Notes: a model not told the origin generated them from the sequence alone. Positions 1 to 14,200 are shown, numbered from the stretch's first letter. The stretch is DNA of 64,000 nucleotides from Bolinopsis microptera (GCF_026151205.1 NC_087074.1:19326740-19390739); one strand, 5' to 3'. Made by a program: numbers and translations.

Positions 1-314
1 TTTTATTAACCCCAATAATCACAATTGTCTAGATCATCAATTGTACGATGATGGCATGGAAATATGTGGTGCCCAAATTCCAACTGAGTACATTTGTTTA
101 ACAATCAATACTGCATAACTCTTAAATTCAAGAATCAAATATGTAATCAATATTACCTTTTACTACTCTAAGCTCACATGACCATAACGTGAGAAAGTGT
201 TAGTATTGAACCATTACTATTAGTGTATTAGTGATTATTCCTCTAAATAATGTAAAACTGTTTGTAAGATGAATACAATTTACAGGCTCATCAACTTTAA
301 TAATTAGTATGTTA
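1..314. other. AT-rich sequence, no gene seen
   Basis: AT-rich non-coding sequence at the window edge. I see no coding exon, hairpin or repeat that I can support. It ends where the first copy of a 229-bp direct repeat begins. Confidence 0.5.
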
Positions 315-934
315 ATAGTTGTGGAACACAACAAGAAAATTGAGAATAATCTTGTGCGAGGGTAGGGACCCAGATGTCGTTTCTAACCCAAATAAACTTT
401 AAGGAGGCTTCTCATCAGTAGCCGCACCTCCTTACTCGGTTTCTGAACTGGAATTCTATGGGCTTCCAGACGGCCAGACCGAGTATTACCACCCCATCCT
501 TCTAGAGTTCATCACAAGTAGCACCCACCTTGAAGATCTTTGACACCCAGACACACCCCATTGGCGAACAAACTTTGGATATAATCTTACATGCTCCCGA
601 AGGAATCCCTGGTTTATGGTCTTTCTCATCGTCACCAGCACTTTCACTAGAGTCACCAGCCCTTTCACTGGAGTCATCAGCCCAATCACTGAAGTATACA
701 GAAGTATAGTTGTGGAACACAACAAGAAAATTGAGAATAATCTTGTGCGAGGGTAGGGACCCAGATGTCGTTTCTAACCCAAATAAACTTTAAGGAGGCT
801 TCTCATCAGTAGCCGCACCTCCTTACTCGGTTTCTGAACTGGAATTCTATGGGCTTCCAGACGGCCAGACCGAGTATTACCACCCCATCCTTCTAGAGTT
901 CATCACAAGTAGCACCCACCTTGAAGATCTTTGA
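315..934. repeat. Direct repeat pair, 229 bp, spaced 391 bp
   Basis: Positions 315-543 recur almost identically at 706-934. The block between the copies (544-705) is unique. On the minus strand the interval reads openly in two frames, at 720-502 and 725-486. One frame is acidic and serine-rich (ADDSSERAGDSSESAGDDE), and a plausible acceptor (ctgtatacttcag) lies at 689-691. It may hold a duplicated last exon of the LamG-like gene upstream on the minus strand, but splicing the preceding exon to this acceptor selects the less protein-like frame, so the link is unresolved. Confidence 0.7.
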
Positions 935-979
935 TACCATCAAAATCATAACACATACTAAAAACTGGGATGATAATTA

Positions 980-1332
980 ATCACTCTACACTCGACTGTC
1001 ACGTGACTTTTTCAACCCGTTCTCTAGCTGGTCCTGAACGACTATTCGAAACCCTAACCCTCATTATCTGATCCCAACCCTAACCCTAACCCAATCCTTA
1101 ACAAAAGCATATGCTGAAACCCTAACCCTAACGAGAAATTAGACTAACTTCCTTATACGGTCATATCACGTGATCGAGGCAGCTTTTCGCCTATATCTCG
1201 TCAGGGGAGCATTTTAACCCTATGTCATGGGGGGTGATTTGGAATCAGCGTCCGAAAATACATCGATTGAAGTTGGTTTCAACTGTCGAGGGCCCTTTTA
1301 GAACAATCTCGAAGATCGACTGTAGAGTGATT
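980..1332. repeat. Small inverted-repeat element with interstitial telomere-like repeats
   Basis: ATCACTCTACACTCGAC near 980 and CGACTGTAGAGTGAT near 1318 form short imperfect terminal inverted repeats. A related end occurs near 18985. Inside, about 1048-1133, lie several runs of CCCTAA telomere-type units (AACCCTAACCCTAACCC). This looks like a MITE-sized element or an old telomere insertion. No coding potential was seen. Confidence 0.45.
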
Positions 1333-2061
1333 TAGTACGCTCGAAAAAACTGGGTGAAAAGTACTTAGCAAACAACAACAAAAGTTGGATCGTCCCCGGC
1401 CCCGCGCGCCCCGGTTTTTGAGTCAGTGTCGTCCCCGGTCTATGATCGTCCGCGCGCGCGCGTCCCGGTCTATGAGTATTGAATCGGTGTCGTCCTCACT
1501 CCTTACACCCATTCGAATGAGTTTCCATAAAGTGAGCCATAATGGCATAATTCCTGTTGTCATCTCGGTATCCTTAAAGTGCTCTGAAATAATAATATGG
1601 TGTTATATTGGTCGGGGGCAGTATTAAATGGTCATAAGATATTATTAGTACAGTACTTTATAATAGCCTGATACTGATAGCAAAACCACAAAATGATATA
1701 CTGATTGTTCAAGTGTATCATATTATATTCCTACGTATCACAAATTCTTATCTACTCGCTTGTTCGAAATTTACCAATCATTATGAGTTCGAAGGCTTCG
1801 CACATTTCATCTCGGTGGAAATGCCGGAAATGTTGTATAACACCCTCCGTCATGTTCGTGCCCACGAACTTTTCTGAAATGTTAGATGCAGTGAACACCG
1901 GGAATGTCAAAGTCTAAAGTTCACTTCGCAAAAACCTTACAGTAAATCGTATAGTAAATGTAATTTTGTAAAAACTGATTATAAAATAAATAAATAAACA
2001 AAGAATGTAGTAACAATAACAACAGAGAAGACAGAAGTGTTGCACACCCAACATCACTTAC
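1333..2061. other. Intergenic or intronic sequence, no gene supported
   Basis: Contains a GC-rich patch (1385-1480, CG-rich with CGCGCGCGCG) in AT-rich surroundings. Short open frames on both strands have no recognisable domain. It would form the intron of the LamG-like gene if that gene continues past its donor at 2061. Confidence 0.4.
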
Positions 2062-3309
2062 CCAACATTTTCCAACTGTTGGTGAGTTGTCGGAACAGCT
2101 CATTCGAGAAGACCTTGTTGAAATATGGGGTAGTAAACAGGACATCCCATCTGGTGACATTGTGGAATGTTCGAGATTCTTTAAACTTTCTCCCTATGTC
2201 TTTTAAGCCGGCGGAGCAAGTCTCCAGGTCATCACTTACAGCTCCTAGTTCTGCCTGTGCTGAGTTTAGATCTCCGGTAACTGTTTCCAATGCAGTTTCA
2301 GTCCTGTTCATATCAGCAGTCACCTCCTCCAGCTCAGCAGTCACCCCCTCCAGATCAGCAGTCACCTCCTCCAGATCAGATGTTACCCCCTTCAGCTCCT
2401 CCTCTGCAGTGACCAGCTTTTCCTTCGTTACATTAAGCTGCTTCTTAGCTTCAGTGAAATTCAGTTGACTTGACTCTAACTCTTCTTGAGTTGAATTAAG
2501 AAGATTGGCTAGTGTCTCCACTTTCTCCTCCGACCTACTAAGTTGAGCCTCTGTTCCGTTCAGCCTTCCAGTCACACTTGCCAGTTTCTCTTGTGACTCT
2601 CTCAACCGAGTATCTAGTTTCCTTTTCCACTCACACACTTTTACCTCACTCACAGACCCACTCCGTGATCTGTCCAGAATATCCTCCCATCGAAGGATCC
2701 TAGTGTCGGAAAATTCCTCTAAATGAAAACATAGTCCCCCTTCTGCTATTTTCTTTATTTCAGCCGACTCCAATACATTGGAATATACATTGAACTGATA
2801 AAGGCTTCCTCCTAACGCATGACCAGAATATCCATGACGGCCATAATGATAATGACCACCAAACCATAACTGCCCTCCCATTGTCAGCCTCCTCCCGATG
2901 TAGTCTGGTCTGTTGCTACCAAATCACCGTCCAGGTATAACTTTATTGTCCTGGACGCTACAGACCACGTTATGCAATAACTAAACCACTTTCCAACTGG
3001 TACTGTGAAAAGGTTGTGTCTGTTTTCCAAACCTGTATCAGCTACTACTCTGTTAAATTCGCCATTAGGCGCAATCAAAATCTCGTCAACGCTAGTTAAG
3101 TAGTTAAACACTATCGGGTGTGAAGATGAGGTGGAGATACGTTTGATCCACGTGCATATGGACAGAGAATCTCGGAATGGGGCCATGTCATAGTTGAAAC
3201 TAATATGATCGCTCGAAGAGGTTCCAAAGTGCAGTGCACTGTACTGCTTATCACTATCAGTTGATGCAAATACAGGCAGGTAAATAACACAAAGGAACAA
3301 GAGAAACAT
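2062..3309 (-). pseudogene. Secreted LamG/pentraxin-like coiled-coil protein, frameshifted exon
   Basis: The minus-strand start at 3309 opens with a hydrophobic signal peptide (MFLLFLCVIYLPVFA). A LamG/pentraxin-like jelly-roll follows (LSICTWIKR, KWFSYCITW, TIKLYLDGDLV), ending at a TGA at 2884-2886. From 2881 the same fold continues in another frame (GGQLWFGG, LGGSLYQFNVYS). A long heptad-like segment follows, with repeated EELEEVTADL-type units and several N-glycosylation sequons, suggesting an extracellular coiled coil. One missing base in the run of G residues near 2885 would explain the break, either a true frameshift or an assembly error. A consensus donor GTAAGT at 2056-2061 ends the exon, so the C-terminus is elsewhere, possibly at 486-725. 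The family is recognised from domain pattern only; ligand and role are unknown. Confidence 0.65.
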
Positions 3310-5120
3310 ACCTTCGAGGTTCGAGTATGAAATGAATGTAGAATTATTATGTTAACTAGTCCGGGGTATTCGGAGGCGATAAAATGGAACTTTCTGGAGC
3401 AAGGCTGGTTACTTTTAGCATGAACTACCACTGCACCAGGAAAGTTATAATGTTAGATAAGCTAGCAGGGTGGCACGACAAACCTCGTTAACCAAGGAAT
3501 CCTCAAACTTGATGATTTATCTCGCATAAATTTTAGCATTCACTTGAAGTTCAGAAACCTAATATGTAAATATGATGATAATGCGGGTCTGGTTTATAAC
3601 TTTATATTATACGACTACGAGACGGGTACATTAACTAAACGGGTGATACTCGTAAAATATCGAGTCCAACTCTGCGCGCGTCCTGGTTGTCATACTTTGT
3701 ATGACCCGCCGCGCACGAAGTGCGCGGCTCCCCCTGTATCGTCAGGACGATAAAGGGGTGAAACGACCGTGGGGGTCGCAACGTGATACAACGTCCTGGT
3801 AGGTTGTAAACCTACAACGGGTACAGCACGGCGCACGCTGGTCGCTGGTTGTTGGTGGAATTAATTAAAAAAGGTTACGAGATAAGACTATCACTAGCTT
3901 ACAATTTTTGTATTACTAATTTGATAAAAATCTGTTAATTATACTCCCACTTTATCTATTCCTGGGATTTCAAATTGAATTTCCTTCCCAGACAGTGCTG
4001 GCTTATTAAGTTCATGGTTAACTAGAAATCAACGGGTGATTGGTCTTGGTAGGTTATTAACGTACAACTAGAAATCTAATCGTGAAATTGACTGAAGGGT
4101 TGTTATGCCCGTTAAGTATTATAAACAGAACAAACCGGATTGGCATTATATGAGAAATCACAATTAAAACCAGTTATATTGGCACAATTTAAGTTGATGA
4201 TTATACATTAACGTTAGTAATAGATTTTATTGGCAAGCAACAACACAAGTTAAAGTAGTAATAAGTTATTACTTAGGCAGAAGATCGACCACATGCTCAA
4301 ATCAAAGCGCTTCTTTTAAATAACTACATCCAAAAAGATGTTAAAAGTAAAACCATTATATATATATTTGGATCTCCACAACAGATCGTATCATCAACAC
4401 TTTTGATTGCACCGCAATTGAACTTTCATCAACCATGGCTTCTTTTAAAGGCGCCAGTTATCTTGAAAATGATTTCCCTATAAAAAACCTCCTTTTAGAT
4501 TAAAAATCGTATAAATTTCAAAGCTCTATCAAAACCAATATGTATTATAAACGTTTCTAAACATATTATATGACACACATTACAATGTCGTTGTATCTAG
4601 AGGGTAGAAAAGTCATGTACATGTACGATTCCCGCTTAAAGTAGAAAAACTAAAAATATAAGTTACCCTAAAAATAATTTACATCAACATAAATAAAGTT
4701 AAAAATTTGTTTGACACTAACTTTAATTTTCCATTATTTTACGACGTCCTAAATGTTTCAAATCATAGGTACCAACTTTGATGGTCAAACTTATAGTTTC
4801 AAATGTAAATGAGTAAATTTACAAACCAAAAACCAATCATCCCACATGAAAATTTGATCAACTTATAAAGCAAATCAATTTATTTAGAATCAAGTTAACA
4901 AATGTCAACTCCAAAGCAAGTAGACGACCTTTTTTAAACCCAACTGCGCCGCATTGTCCAGACTAAGGACCCCTGTCAATACATACTAACAGAACTATTT
5001 ATCTTGATGTTTATATTTTGACAATATCCGCTAAATTGGGATCACACGACACATCTTGTCACCAGACACTCCAATCGTGGGTCAAATGATTTCTCTTCTT
5101 GAACAATGAACATCTATTAA

Positions 5121-5151
<31 letters not shown>

Positions 5152-5291
5152 ACAAACAAAGTAAGAAAGCAGCTGATGTAAGAGTCTGGCTGCATTTGGT
5201 AGAGCGCTGATTGATGATGGAACTACGTCATCGTCGTAGCGTGACGTCATCGCTTCAAATTGTAACGTCATCACCCCAAGTTATGACTTCG
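3310..5291. other. Non-coding AT-rich spacer with a cluster of hairpins
   Basis: No exon is supported. Around 3689-3770 several perfect or near-perfect hairpins follow one another: GTCATAC-TTT-GTATGAC (3689-3705), GCCGCGCAC-GAA-GTGCGCGGC (3708-3728), then an imperfect CCCCTGTATCGTC/ACGATAAAGGGG pair. A short (AC)n microsatellite lies at about 5130-5150. The rest is AT-rich with no recognisable feature. Confidence 0.5.
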
Positions 5292-8200
5292 TCATTGTCT
5301 GCTGTCATCTTCGCTCTCGTCGTCTGATGGAGGTGGGCTGTGGTACCTAAAAATGGGAAATGTATTAAGTCAAACCTGATAAATACGGGGGCAAAAAAGC
5401 CTCAAAGCCAAATTGAAAGACGCAAAAAGAGGTTCCAACTAGCGCCAAACATCTTGTAGAACCAAGTAATCTAGGATAAGTTCCCACTCAGCTGATAGAT
5501 AAGACTAACCGGGACTGTGCAGCGTGAGGAAGAGGATGTTGTGGCATAGGTTGGGGGATTAGACCCGGTCTCAGCTGGATGTAGCTCATTGCCGAATTTA
5601 GCAGCTGCGGGTTCAGAAATGGTATGGGGTTGTACCTGAAAGATGTCCGTTTAGCTCAGTAAATTCTACATTTCACAACAAATTTCAGGTTTTTAATATC
5701 ATGGCAGATTTCTTTAAGATTCATGGCCTATCTTGAGACGGTCTCTTCAAAGAGAGTAGAGACCGTCTCCCAAGAACATCACGAAATGCTTGAAAAGTAA
5801 ACCAAATCATCTCAAACTTATAGCGTTGCTGGACAGACCCAGGAGGAGGTAGCCCGTGAGGGGACCTGCTATCGATACGTTGGTTCTTGTCCGCTGAGTG
5901 GAAGTCAGGAAACCCAGGTCCGTGGACAGGTCCATGGAATCCCGGCCCAGTTTGCTGCTGGAGGTTTCTCAAGTGGATTTTGAGTTCTTCAGGAATGTGG
6001 GGATGGCCGGGGTTAGGGTGGATGGCCTGTGGTCCTGGATCAGGTTGCTGCTTCATGTGCCTGATAATAAAACTTAATTGAGAGATTTTTAAACTGTTTA
6101 GTCGGGGCGGGCAACGGCAAATTTAATCAACTCAGATAACGTTTAATAAATTAATATACTCTCATCTCTGCATTTAAAGACACGTTTCCAAACCGGAGTG
6201 TTCATGATTGTACCACAAATTGAAATAAAAAGGAAAACTCCAACAACAGAAAGCGAAACTTACTTGTCCTGTTGAAGTCGAGGTGGGACCTGGTGCCGGT
6301 GAGAGGGCTGCATGACATTCTGGTGGATCTGAGAGTACATATTGAGCTGAGCTTGGGTCATGTGTGGGGGTTTCTGGTGCAGTGTCACTTTGTCAGAGTG
6401 GGTGTATTGAGGCTGTGCCCCCTTCTCCGAGTGAGAATATTGGATCGTGTTACTTTTCTCGTTCAGACTCTGAAATAGTTAGTCTGAGTCAGCTGGATCG
6501 AAGGATCGCGATTAATTCTAGAATCTCCCTAGAGATTATTACCGTGACATATTTACTCTTTAATGGTTCCCACTGTAGTCGATGACCAGGACCTAACAAT
6601 CAGGGATAGCATCATACCACAATATTACCACAATATTACCACAATATTACCACAATATTACCACAATATTACCACAATATTAGTCGTTACCTCACTGTAA
6701 GATCCGGAAGATGAGCGGGACCTTTCCAGGGGTCTAGGAGCCAGGGGAGGTGGTGATAGAGCTAGCTCCTGGGGCAAACTTGTCTGTGACTGCTGATTGG
6801 ATACTAGTGGCTGCTGATGTGGCGATGCTGCGCTCTGAAAATTATAAATTCCTGTATATTCATAATCTGTGAATAAACGTATGATTCTTCTTCATTCTCG
6901 AGCACAAGGATAGTAAAATATGTGAAATATGTTACGTGTTATTCGCGATTTCAAATTCTGGATTTGACTGGGATCGTCTGTGATATCACAACTTGACATA
7001 CGTAATAATTTATCACTTTCAGTAAAATTCAACCTTGCCTCAAAGTTGCTTGTCTTACGCACAACTTATTTATTAGATACCGATGGCATAAACAGTTTAT
7101 AAACGGTTTGTATTATATTTGGATGACTCAATAGTCGACATAATGTATGCGAATATGCGATGTCTGGATAACTCTATATATTTTGTTCATTATATCATGT
7201 TGCTTTCACGAATAATCTGACACGATCACATGTACGGAGTTAAAGCAAGCGACAACTTAAAATCACCAGTTTAGTCAAGTCACCACATGTTCAAATAAAT
7301 AGCAAGATACCGCTCCAAGCTCCAATTAGGAGAGCTACACGTTACCGCTCGTAAGTAACTCTTCACTACAAGCTCAATAACAATAGTGTCATGAACACAC
7401 CCGGAGGGCTTTAGAACCCGCTCAAATCCTCGCCATTCTTTTGTAACAATTAGAAACTTATACTAACAACCAAATAATGTTCTGTTTAAAACATCAGAGA
7501 TACGGTGGGTAGAATATAACAAATTGACAGACAGATTTGTCAAACAATTAAAGATGCAATCTGTGTAACTCATATTAAAGTTGTTACGATATCTTTGACC
7601 AGGAGACTTTCAGATACCAACGTTTAACTACAAACCTTTTTCTCGTTTTTAATTCTACAGAAAAACTTGCCACAGACAAAATATAAGTATCTCCGGTACG
7701 GTTAGACACGTGGTAGTAGTTGAAACCTGGACTGGTAGAGGATGAGCTGGAGATTTATGAAGCGAGGGAGAGGAGGGGATGGGAGGTTGGTATCCTGGGG
7801 TATAACCCTGTTCCACCTGATCGTTGGGCTGAGGGAATTGTCAGTCAGTTATATCACGTGGGGAGTTAATTTAAAACTTGATCAAGTCAAATTTCAAATT
7901 TGATAACGTTTTACGCCGATCGGAGCTTCAATCGAACAACTTCAATGAAGGTTCCATAAAAAAGAAACGTCAAGCACCTCGTAGGTAAGCGTATCCTCGT
8001 GACTTCCATAACTGCTGTTATTTTGGCTCTCCTCAATAGAGTTGGGTAGTTGGGAAACAGGGGGAGCGAGGTGGGTCGGAGCGTGCTGCTGGGGAGGCGA
8101 GGAGTGAGCCGGACTGTTCGTTACCTTGCTCGGAGAGAATATTTCCGGTGAGAAAGCTTGTAACGTTGATTGAGGGGAGAAATGAGTTGGGGAGAAGGAA

Positions 8201-11200
8201 ACTGGGGCTCCGTTAGTTACTTTTTCAGGACCACTCTGAGATATAGTATCGTTAAACCTATAGAAAAAACCTACGAAGGACAGACTTTAAGCTTGGCGAA
8301 TTAGTGTCTTAATTTCATCTCCAGGAATAAATTATCTAATTAAAATGATTAGAACCTTGTTTGAAGGAGGTCTAGTATGGTCGACATGATTTCTCCTATC
8401 ATGTTGCTGGAGTCTTATTGGCTGCTGCAAACCCTCCAAAGGAGACCGTACGTTCGTGTTGTGTGTATTGTGGTGGCTGAAAGGACAGTCATTAATCACT
8501 TTCCAACGGGGTATTTACTCACATCTTGATTTTTATCAGCAATATTAACTAACATGAGTTGATTAAATTGATTTTAATGTGCGGTTGATTTAAATCATTT
8601 TGCCCAAAATTTGACAAACACCTGTTGTTGTTGTTATGGTGGAAGTTGTTGTTATGGTGGAAGTTGTTCAAATAGTTGTTATTGTTGTTATGGAAGTTGT
8701 TCGCAATCCCTCTCGATTTGTTGTTATTAGAGTTGTTTGTGAATTGGTGTCCTCCGCGATTATTGTTACTGAAATTGAATCATTATATTATCCCTCACAA
8801 TAACCAGTATTTAAACCAACAATGATCATGATATAATTAGTTTCGGTGAGTTAACTTATGAATGATGAGCCAGTAATTCCGTACGTCGATTTGCACAAAC
8901 ATTCTTTGCAAATATATGTGGCTCATCTTCTTGACTCACAAGGTTGCTCAGTAACTTAATCAAAAGTTATAAATCATAATATCATATCTAATCAAAGGTC
9001 TATCTCAACGATCTTACGGCGAATGTGCACATGATATTGAAATGATAATGAAATGAAAATTGAAGATGCTCAGCTAAATCCTGCTTCTGTAAAGAGATGC
9101 TGTATCTAACAAACCTCTGCATCATCAAATTTTGGAAGATAAGAAGTTTCTTAATCAAATCTTTATCGGTTTTTGAAGGTGGTTGATAGGGTACGGTTTT
9201 GGTAGGTGGTATAATTACTGCAGCTGCGGTTGAGTGCTGTGGAGTGGAAGCCCGTGATGTCTTGTGGGTTGTTCTTGAGGATGAACTAGTCGGTAGGTGG
9301 CGTGAAAATTCTAAAAACTATCAAATTTTAATTTATGGGTAGAATTTGGATGCTATGATGGTAGAAATGAAAATAAGGAAAATTTATTTATCCCCGCTTA
9401 GCCGAAATTATAAAATGTATTACTTGTAGAACTTATTGGGTATGTTTATCATGTCGTGAAATACAGGAGTGTTGTGCCGAGGATAGTTGTTTTGTTGAGG
9501 ATACATGTTCCTGTGGTTCTGGAGATGGGCCGGCATCATCGGACCCATGTGACTTGCTGGCCGGTGCTGCTGCTCCAAATTCGAAAACACTGGCATCGCC
9601 TGACGAAATACCTACATAGATTATAGAAACATTGTAAGTTTGATCAAATCATTAGAAAATAACGAAGTCATTTCTTGAGGTCTAACCAGACATATATTTT
9701 TAAAAGGTAACCAATAAATAGGTTTAAGAAGAGTAAGACTAACTGGAGGAGCGGGGAAGGGCGGAGGAGCGGGGGAAGGTTGTCGGGTGGGAGGAGCTGA
9801 ATCCATTTTAGAGTTACTAAACATGTTACCAGGGAATAACAGGTTCCAGTGGTAGACGTTTATACGGAGAAGATTGTAGTGCTGAAGTAAACGCTCAGTT
9901 GAAATACAATAAACACATACTTAATATTGTAGAGTTATGTCTATTGTCTAGTTATAAATTGAGAAGCTCGAGCAAAGAAATGAGGACTCACGTGAATTCC
10001 CAGGTTATAGAAGAACTCCACTATTTTCGGATCATCAGGCAGAGGGTTCCGTTCGTCACAGTAGGAAGGAGGATCCGTGAAGTGGGGAGCTGACCGACAT
10101 AGCATTGGAGGTATGTTCAGAGGGAATGGCGAAACGTACTAAGGAGGCATGTAATTCATAATTTAAGTGTTTTTATTTAAGTTATCGAAACGATCACGTT
10201 AGTCTGACAATCCTTCATTTTGTTCGCTACTCTCAAAGGAACTGAAGATGAACGTAACAAATGATCGATATGTTATATCGCGTTTTGAGCCTGCCACCAG
10301 GCCAGAAACCCAATAATTATTGTTATTCGTCATAGACTTAAACTGATTATCTTTGACAGAATATTGAGTCTGGTTTTCTTCAGTTTGTCTCATTTTTGCA
10401 GCATTTCATAACTGTTCATCCTACAGTATTAAAGTACCCAAATTAATTTTACGAACCGACTCGGGGAAGACCCGCTTTATGTTGACCACATGATTATCTA
10501 TGCAGACATTGTTATCTTTGTGCGTTGCTAGTAGACTCTCCATTTGGTCTGCTGTGTCGTAGGACACGAAGCCAAATCCCCTGAAGATATTTATTAATTC
10601 ACCAAATATGTTATTTCATTGAAGATGATAGTATCCCGCTGATAGTATCCCGCCATAATATAGAGCAGTCATCAGTGATCAGTAAACATTGATTACAGGG
10701 CGTAGAGAAATAAAAATAGCATACAAGTAAAGACATAAACGAGACAGTTCACATACTTGTTCCGTCCTGAAATCTTATCCCACTTCAGAAAGTAGCTGCT
10801 GATTTTACCAAACTTAGAAAAGAACCCTTTAAAGGTTTCAGGGGTGGTGGTGTGATTGAGACCCCCGACGAAAACACGGTGTTCCAGGTACCCATCGTCA
10901 CCTTGCGACTATAAAAAATGAAAGGTTTCATGCAGCAGCAAACTGTGCACAGACTGGCAATGTACCAAAATGGTGTAAAGTATCAAAAAATATGTGCATA
11001 TCAGCCAGAGGACTTTAAATAAAGTGTGAAATGGTAACATTTTAAACCACTGTCTCGTGTTGCAGAGAATTTAACGTACGCTGTTAGAGGAAATGCTGCC
11101 ACGATGATGAGATCGTCTACTTCCAAAACTGGTAGGAGTGTAGGATCTTTCTACTCCCGGCGTGTTTTCTCGTTCGTCTGAATAATACAGATCACCTTCG

Positions 11201-14200
11201 TCCGACCGGCGCTTCTTTTTCCGTTTGTCTTGCGACCTTGATCTTAGTTTGGTTGGCGGATAGTCCTCCGTTAACCTGCACAGTAAAATTCAGGTCGAAT
11301 ATGGCTTCGACCAAGTCGAGCAATGTGTAGTTTCATGCATTCATCAAAACATTCCGAGGCAATTAAAATGCAAATCCTGAATATTTTACATACTTAATGC
11401 GAGCTATGTCATCTTGGAGTCTCCAAATGTGTTCTCTGACATCTTGGATCGAATCTTCGCACTGTTTGGAGGAGATAAGAAGGTAACATAGAGTTGTTAT
11501 GGCTGAATATTACTCCACACGCGGTTTGGAGAGAAGAAATATGCAGAGAAAAGGACAGCCATCGGACAAGTTGCAGCGCTGCGCGTGATAAAATCGAGAG
11601 TTTTAGGACAAACTTAGCGTAAGCTTTAAACATTACGTCACATAAATGTCGCCGCGCGTGGCGTTTTATGACCCCCAATAAGATATTTTATCGTGAATTC
11701 AACGCTTGAACATAAAAGTAAGAAGCACAACAAGTGCCAAAATAAGCGCCTTTATTCTATAAATTACTAAAGTCATGCGAAAGTACTTATTGAAGGGTCA
11801 CCTTGATGAAATTGCGCAAAATCTCACGTAAAATTTAAATTGTAAACATCTGCACACAACCTCTGATAAGATAATTGGATCATACCCGGATGGAACATAA
11901 CAAGATCACAGTGGGCCTTTATCCCCACACCTTATTTGGTCCTATTAACATTACCTGTGCGGCTTTTGCATCCTCAAGTTCTCCCTTCTTTTCGAAAAGT
12001 TCTTCTTCAAGACGTTCACGATCTTGACGCAGTTTAATCAATTCCAGGTCGTCAAAATCACTGTTCAGCGAGCTGATTGATTCCGACTTTCGAGCTGAAA
12101 TAACAAATTATTAAATCGTGTATTGCCGGGAAGGCTGTTAATTTAGGATAGAGTTTTTGTGGCACTTATCTCAGTTTGTTCTTTTGTAGTTATTCTCACA
12201 CAGCTGAGTAAAAGTTTTTCAACTTAAAAGCAGTGTTTATAATTCAATTTATTATTATTATTATTTCATTCAGCCGCCCAGACCATGCGTTTTTTATCTT
12301 AATATTTTTCAATTATTAGATTTGACAGATTCATTTCGTATCTCAAATTGGAAGAGAACATTCAAACTTCAAAGCAGTTGCAGTTTTAGATCATAATTTA
12401 TACAATTGCTTTACTATACCGGTCGGCGCGGTGGTGGCAAGTTGACACAAATCAACTTCTTTTGATACAAACAAATATTCGCATGTTATTGAAGCTGAGA
12501 ATTTCTCATTTCTGAAACTTTATCGCCCACTTTTTTAGGATTTCTTGGATATAATTATCGTACTGAACAGCAACTCTCCACATACACAATAAAAATTCAG
12601 ATTCATATTTCAATTACAATTATTTATCTTTATACACCAAGGCTAAGTTAGCTACGTTATTGGGAGTTGTGTGTGACTCGCTGGAATGTAACTTATTGGT
12701 TTTTTAAAGTTTATAAAATTTAGATTTAGCACCTAAGTAAGTAAGTAAGTAAGTTGGTCTACACGGAGCCTGGCCTCCGAGCTTCAGTACCTTGTTTAAC
12801 TTGTGCTGTGGTACAAATACGGCACCTTCTTTTGTGCTGTGGTACAAATACGGCACCTTCTTTTGTGCTGTGGTACAAATACGGCACCTTCTTTTAAACA
12901 CTTGTTGTATCGTATTTTACCCAACGAGGCAATTATCTCACTCTAATCGCCGATAACGGTTAATACTTTCCATGAAGTATCCAACCACATTTTTTGTCAT
13001 AGGAAATTTTAAAATTGCAGTGATGAAAACAACACGACTGTGAAAACAGCAGTGTGAAGTGTTGGAAAGTATTTTGTCTAGCTTCAATAACTGTCAGCTA
13101 CAATTTTATAGCTGGGCTGGTACCACGATCGCGGCAATCCTGTAAAAATAGTTCCAGATTTGAGGGCATTATACCCACTATTATATATTTTAACATACAT
13201 GACAACTAAATACTAATCGCTGCTTACTTATTACAAGACAAATCAATCGAATATTTTATTCAATTAGTTAATTATTCCATGTTTGACTAGAAGACCAATT
13301 CTTGCTGTTATTGTCAGCCGATGATATAACATTCAAATTATAGATAAGATCAACCAAAACTTACGGAGGTGGCCTACACTCAGCATCTTGAAGCGATAAT
13401 GGAATTCGGAAAGGCAAAAGCAGCAACACTCAAATCCGTTTATAAAAGATAAATAAACAATTCAATAAACGGCCACAATTACAAAGTAACCGGTAAGGTC
13501 GAACGGTCGCGGTGGAAATTTAACACTTACAATCTAGATTGGAAGAACGATTACTGAACTCCACGTGTAGCTGCCTTCCAAAGAACATGGCCCCATTAGT
13601 GTGTTTTATCGCGTTAGCTGCGTCCTCGATGGAATGGAAATCTACAAAAGCATAACCTTTGTTTCGCTTCGTCACGTGATCGATTACCAAACTGAAATAA
13701 ACGAATGATAATAATAATAGAGTCCTGGGACCCTCCGAGCATAAATATATAAGGGATATGAAAGTGATTTAATATAGAATGACGCGAAAATTAGGAATGC
13801 TATGTGATCACCTATGTCGAGAGTGTTGCGTCACATATTTTCGTATATTTGTAACTTAATAAAGCGTTTAAAACTCATTGCTTTTAATATAATTACCACT
13901 AGTAATTACCACTAGTATATTAGTATAATTACCTAGTATAATTACCACTAATGTAATTACCACTGAACAGTAAAGTATGGTCATCTGCCAGAACATATAT
14001 CAATAACAAAGAGTTTTCATTAGTCATTACTGCTGAACAGTAAAGTATGGTCATCTGCCAGAACATATATCAATAACAAAGAGTTTTCATTAGTCATTAC
14101 TGCTGAACGGATATTTATAATATACGAACTACGAAGACAAAAGTAACGAGACTAAATAGCAAAACAAGTCCGTTCGTTAGGATGATAAGGATTAAGGGTG

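Noticed and set aside
1385..1627. Arginine-rich 80-aa ORF
   Set aside because: It arises from a CG-rich patch with no domain and no splice or start context.
8275..8291. 17-nt micro-exon linking RRM-gene exons
   Set aside because: It would leave a 17-nt intron. Using the acceptor at 8236 keeps phase without it.
12735..12755. Second donor-like AAGTAAGT repeat
   Set aside because: It is short, on the opposite strand to the gene, and not at an exon border.
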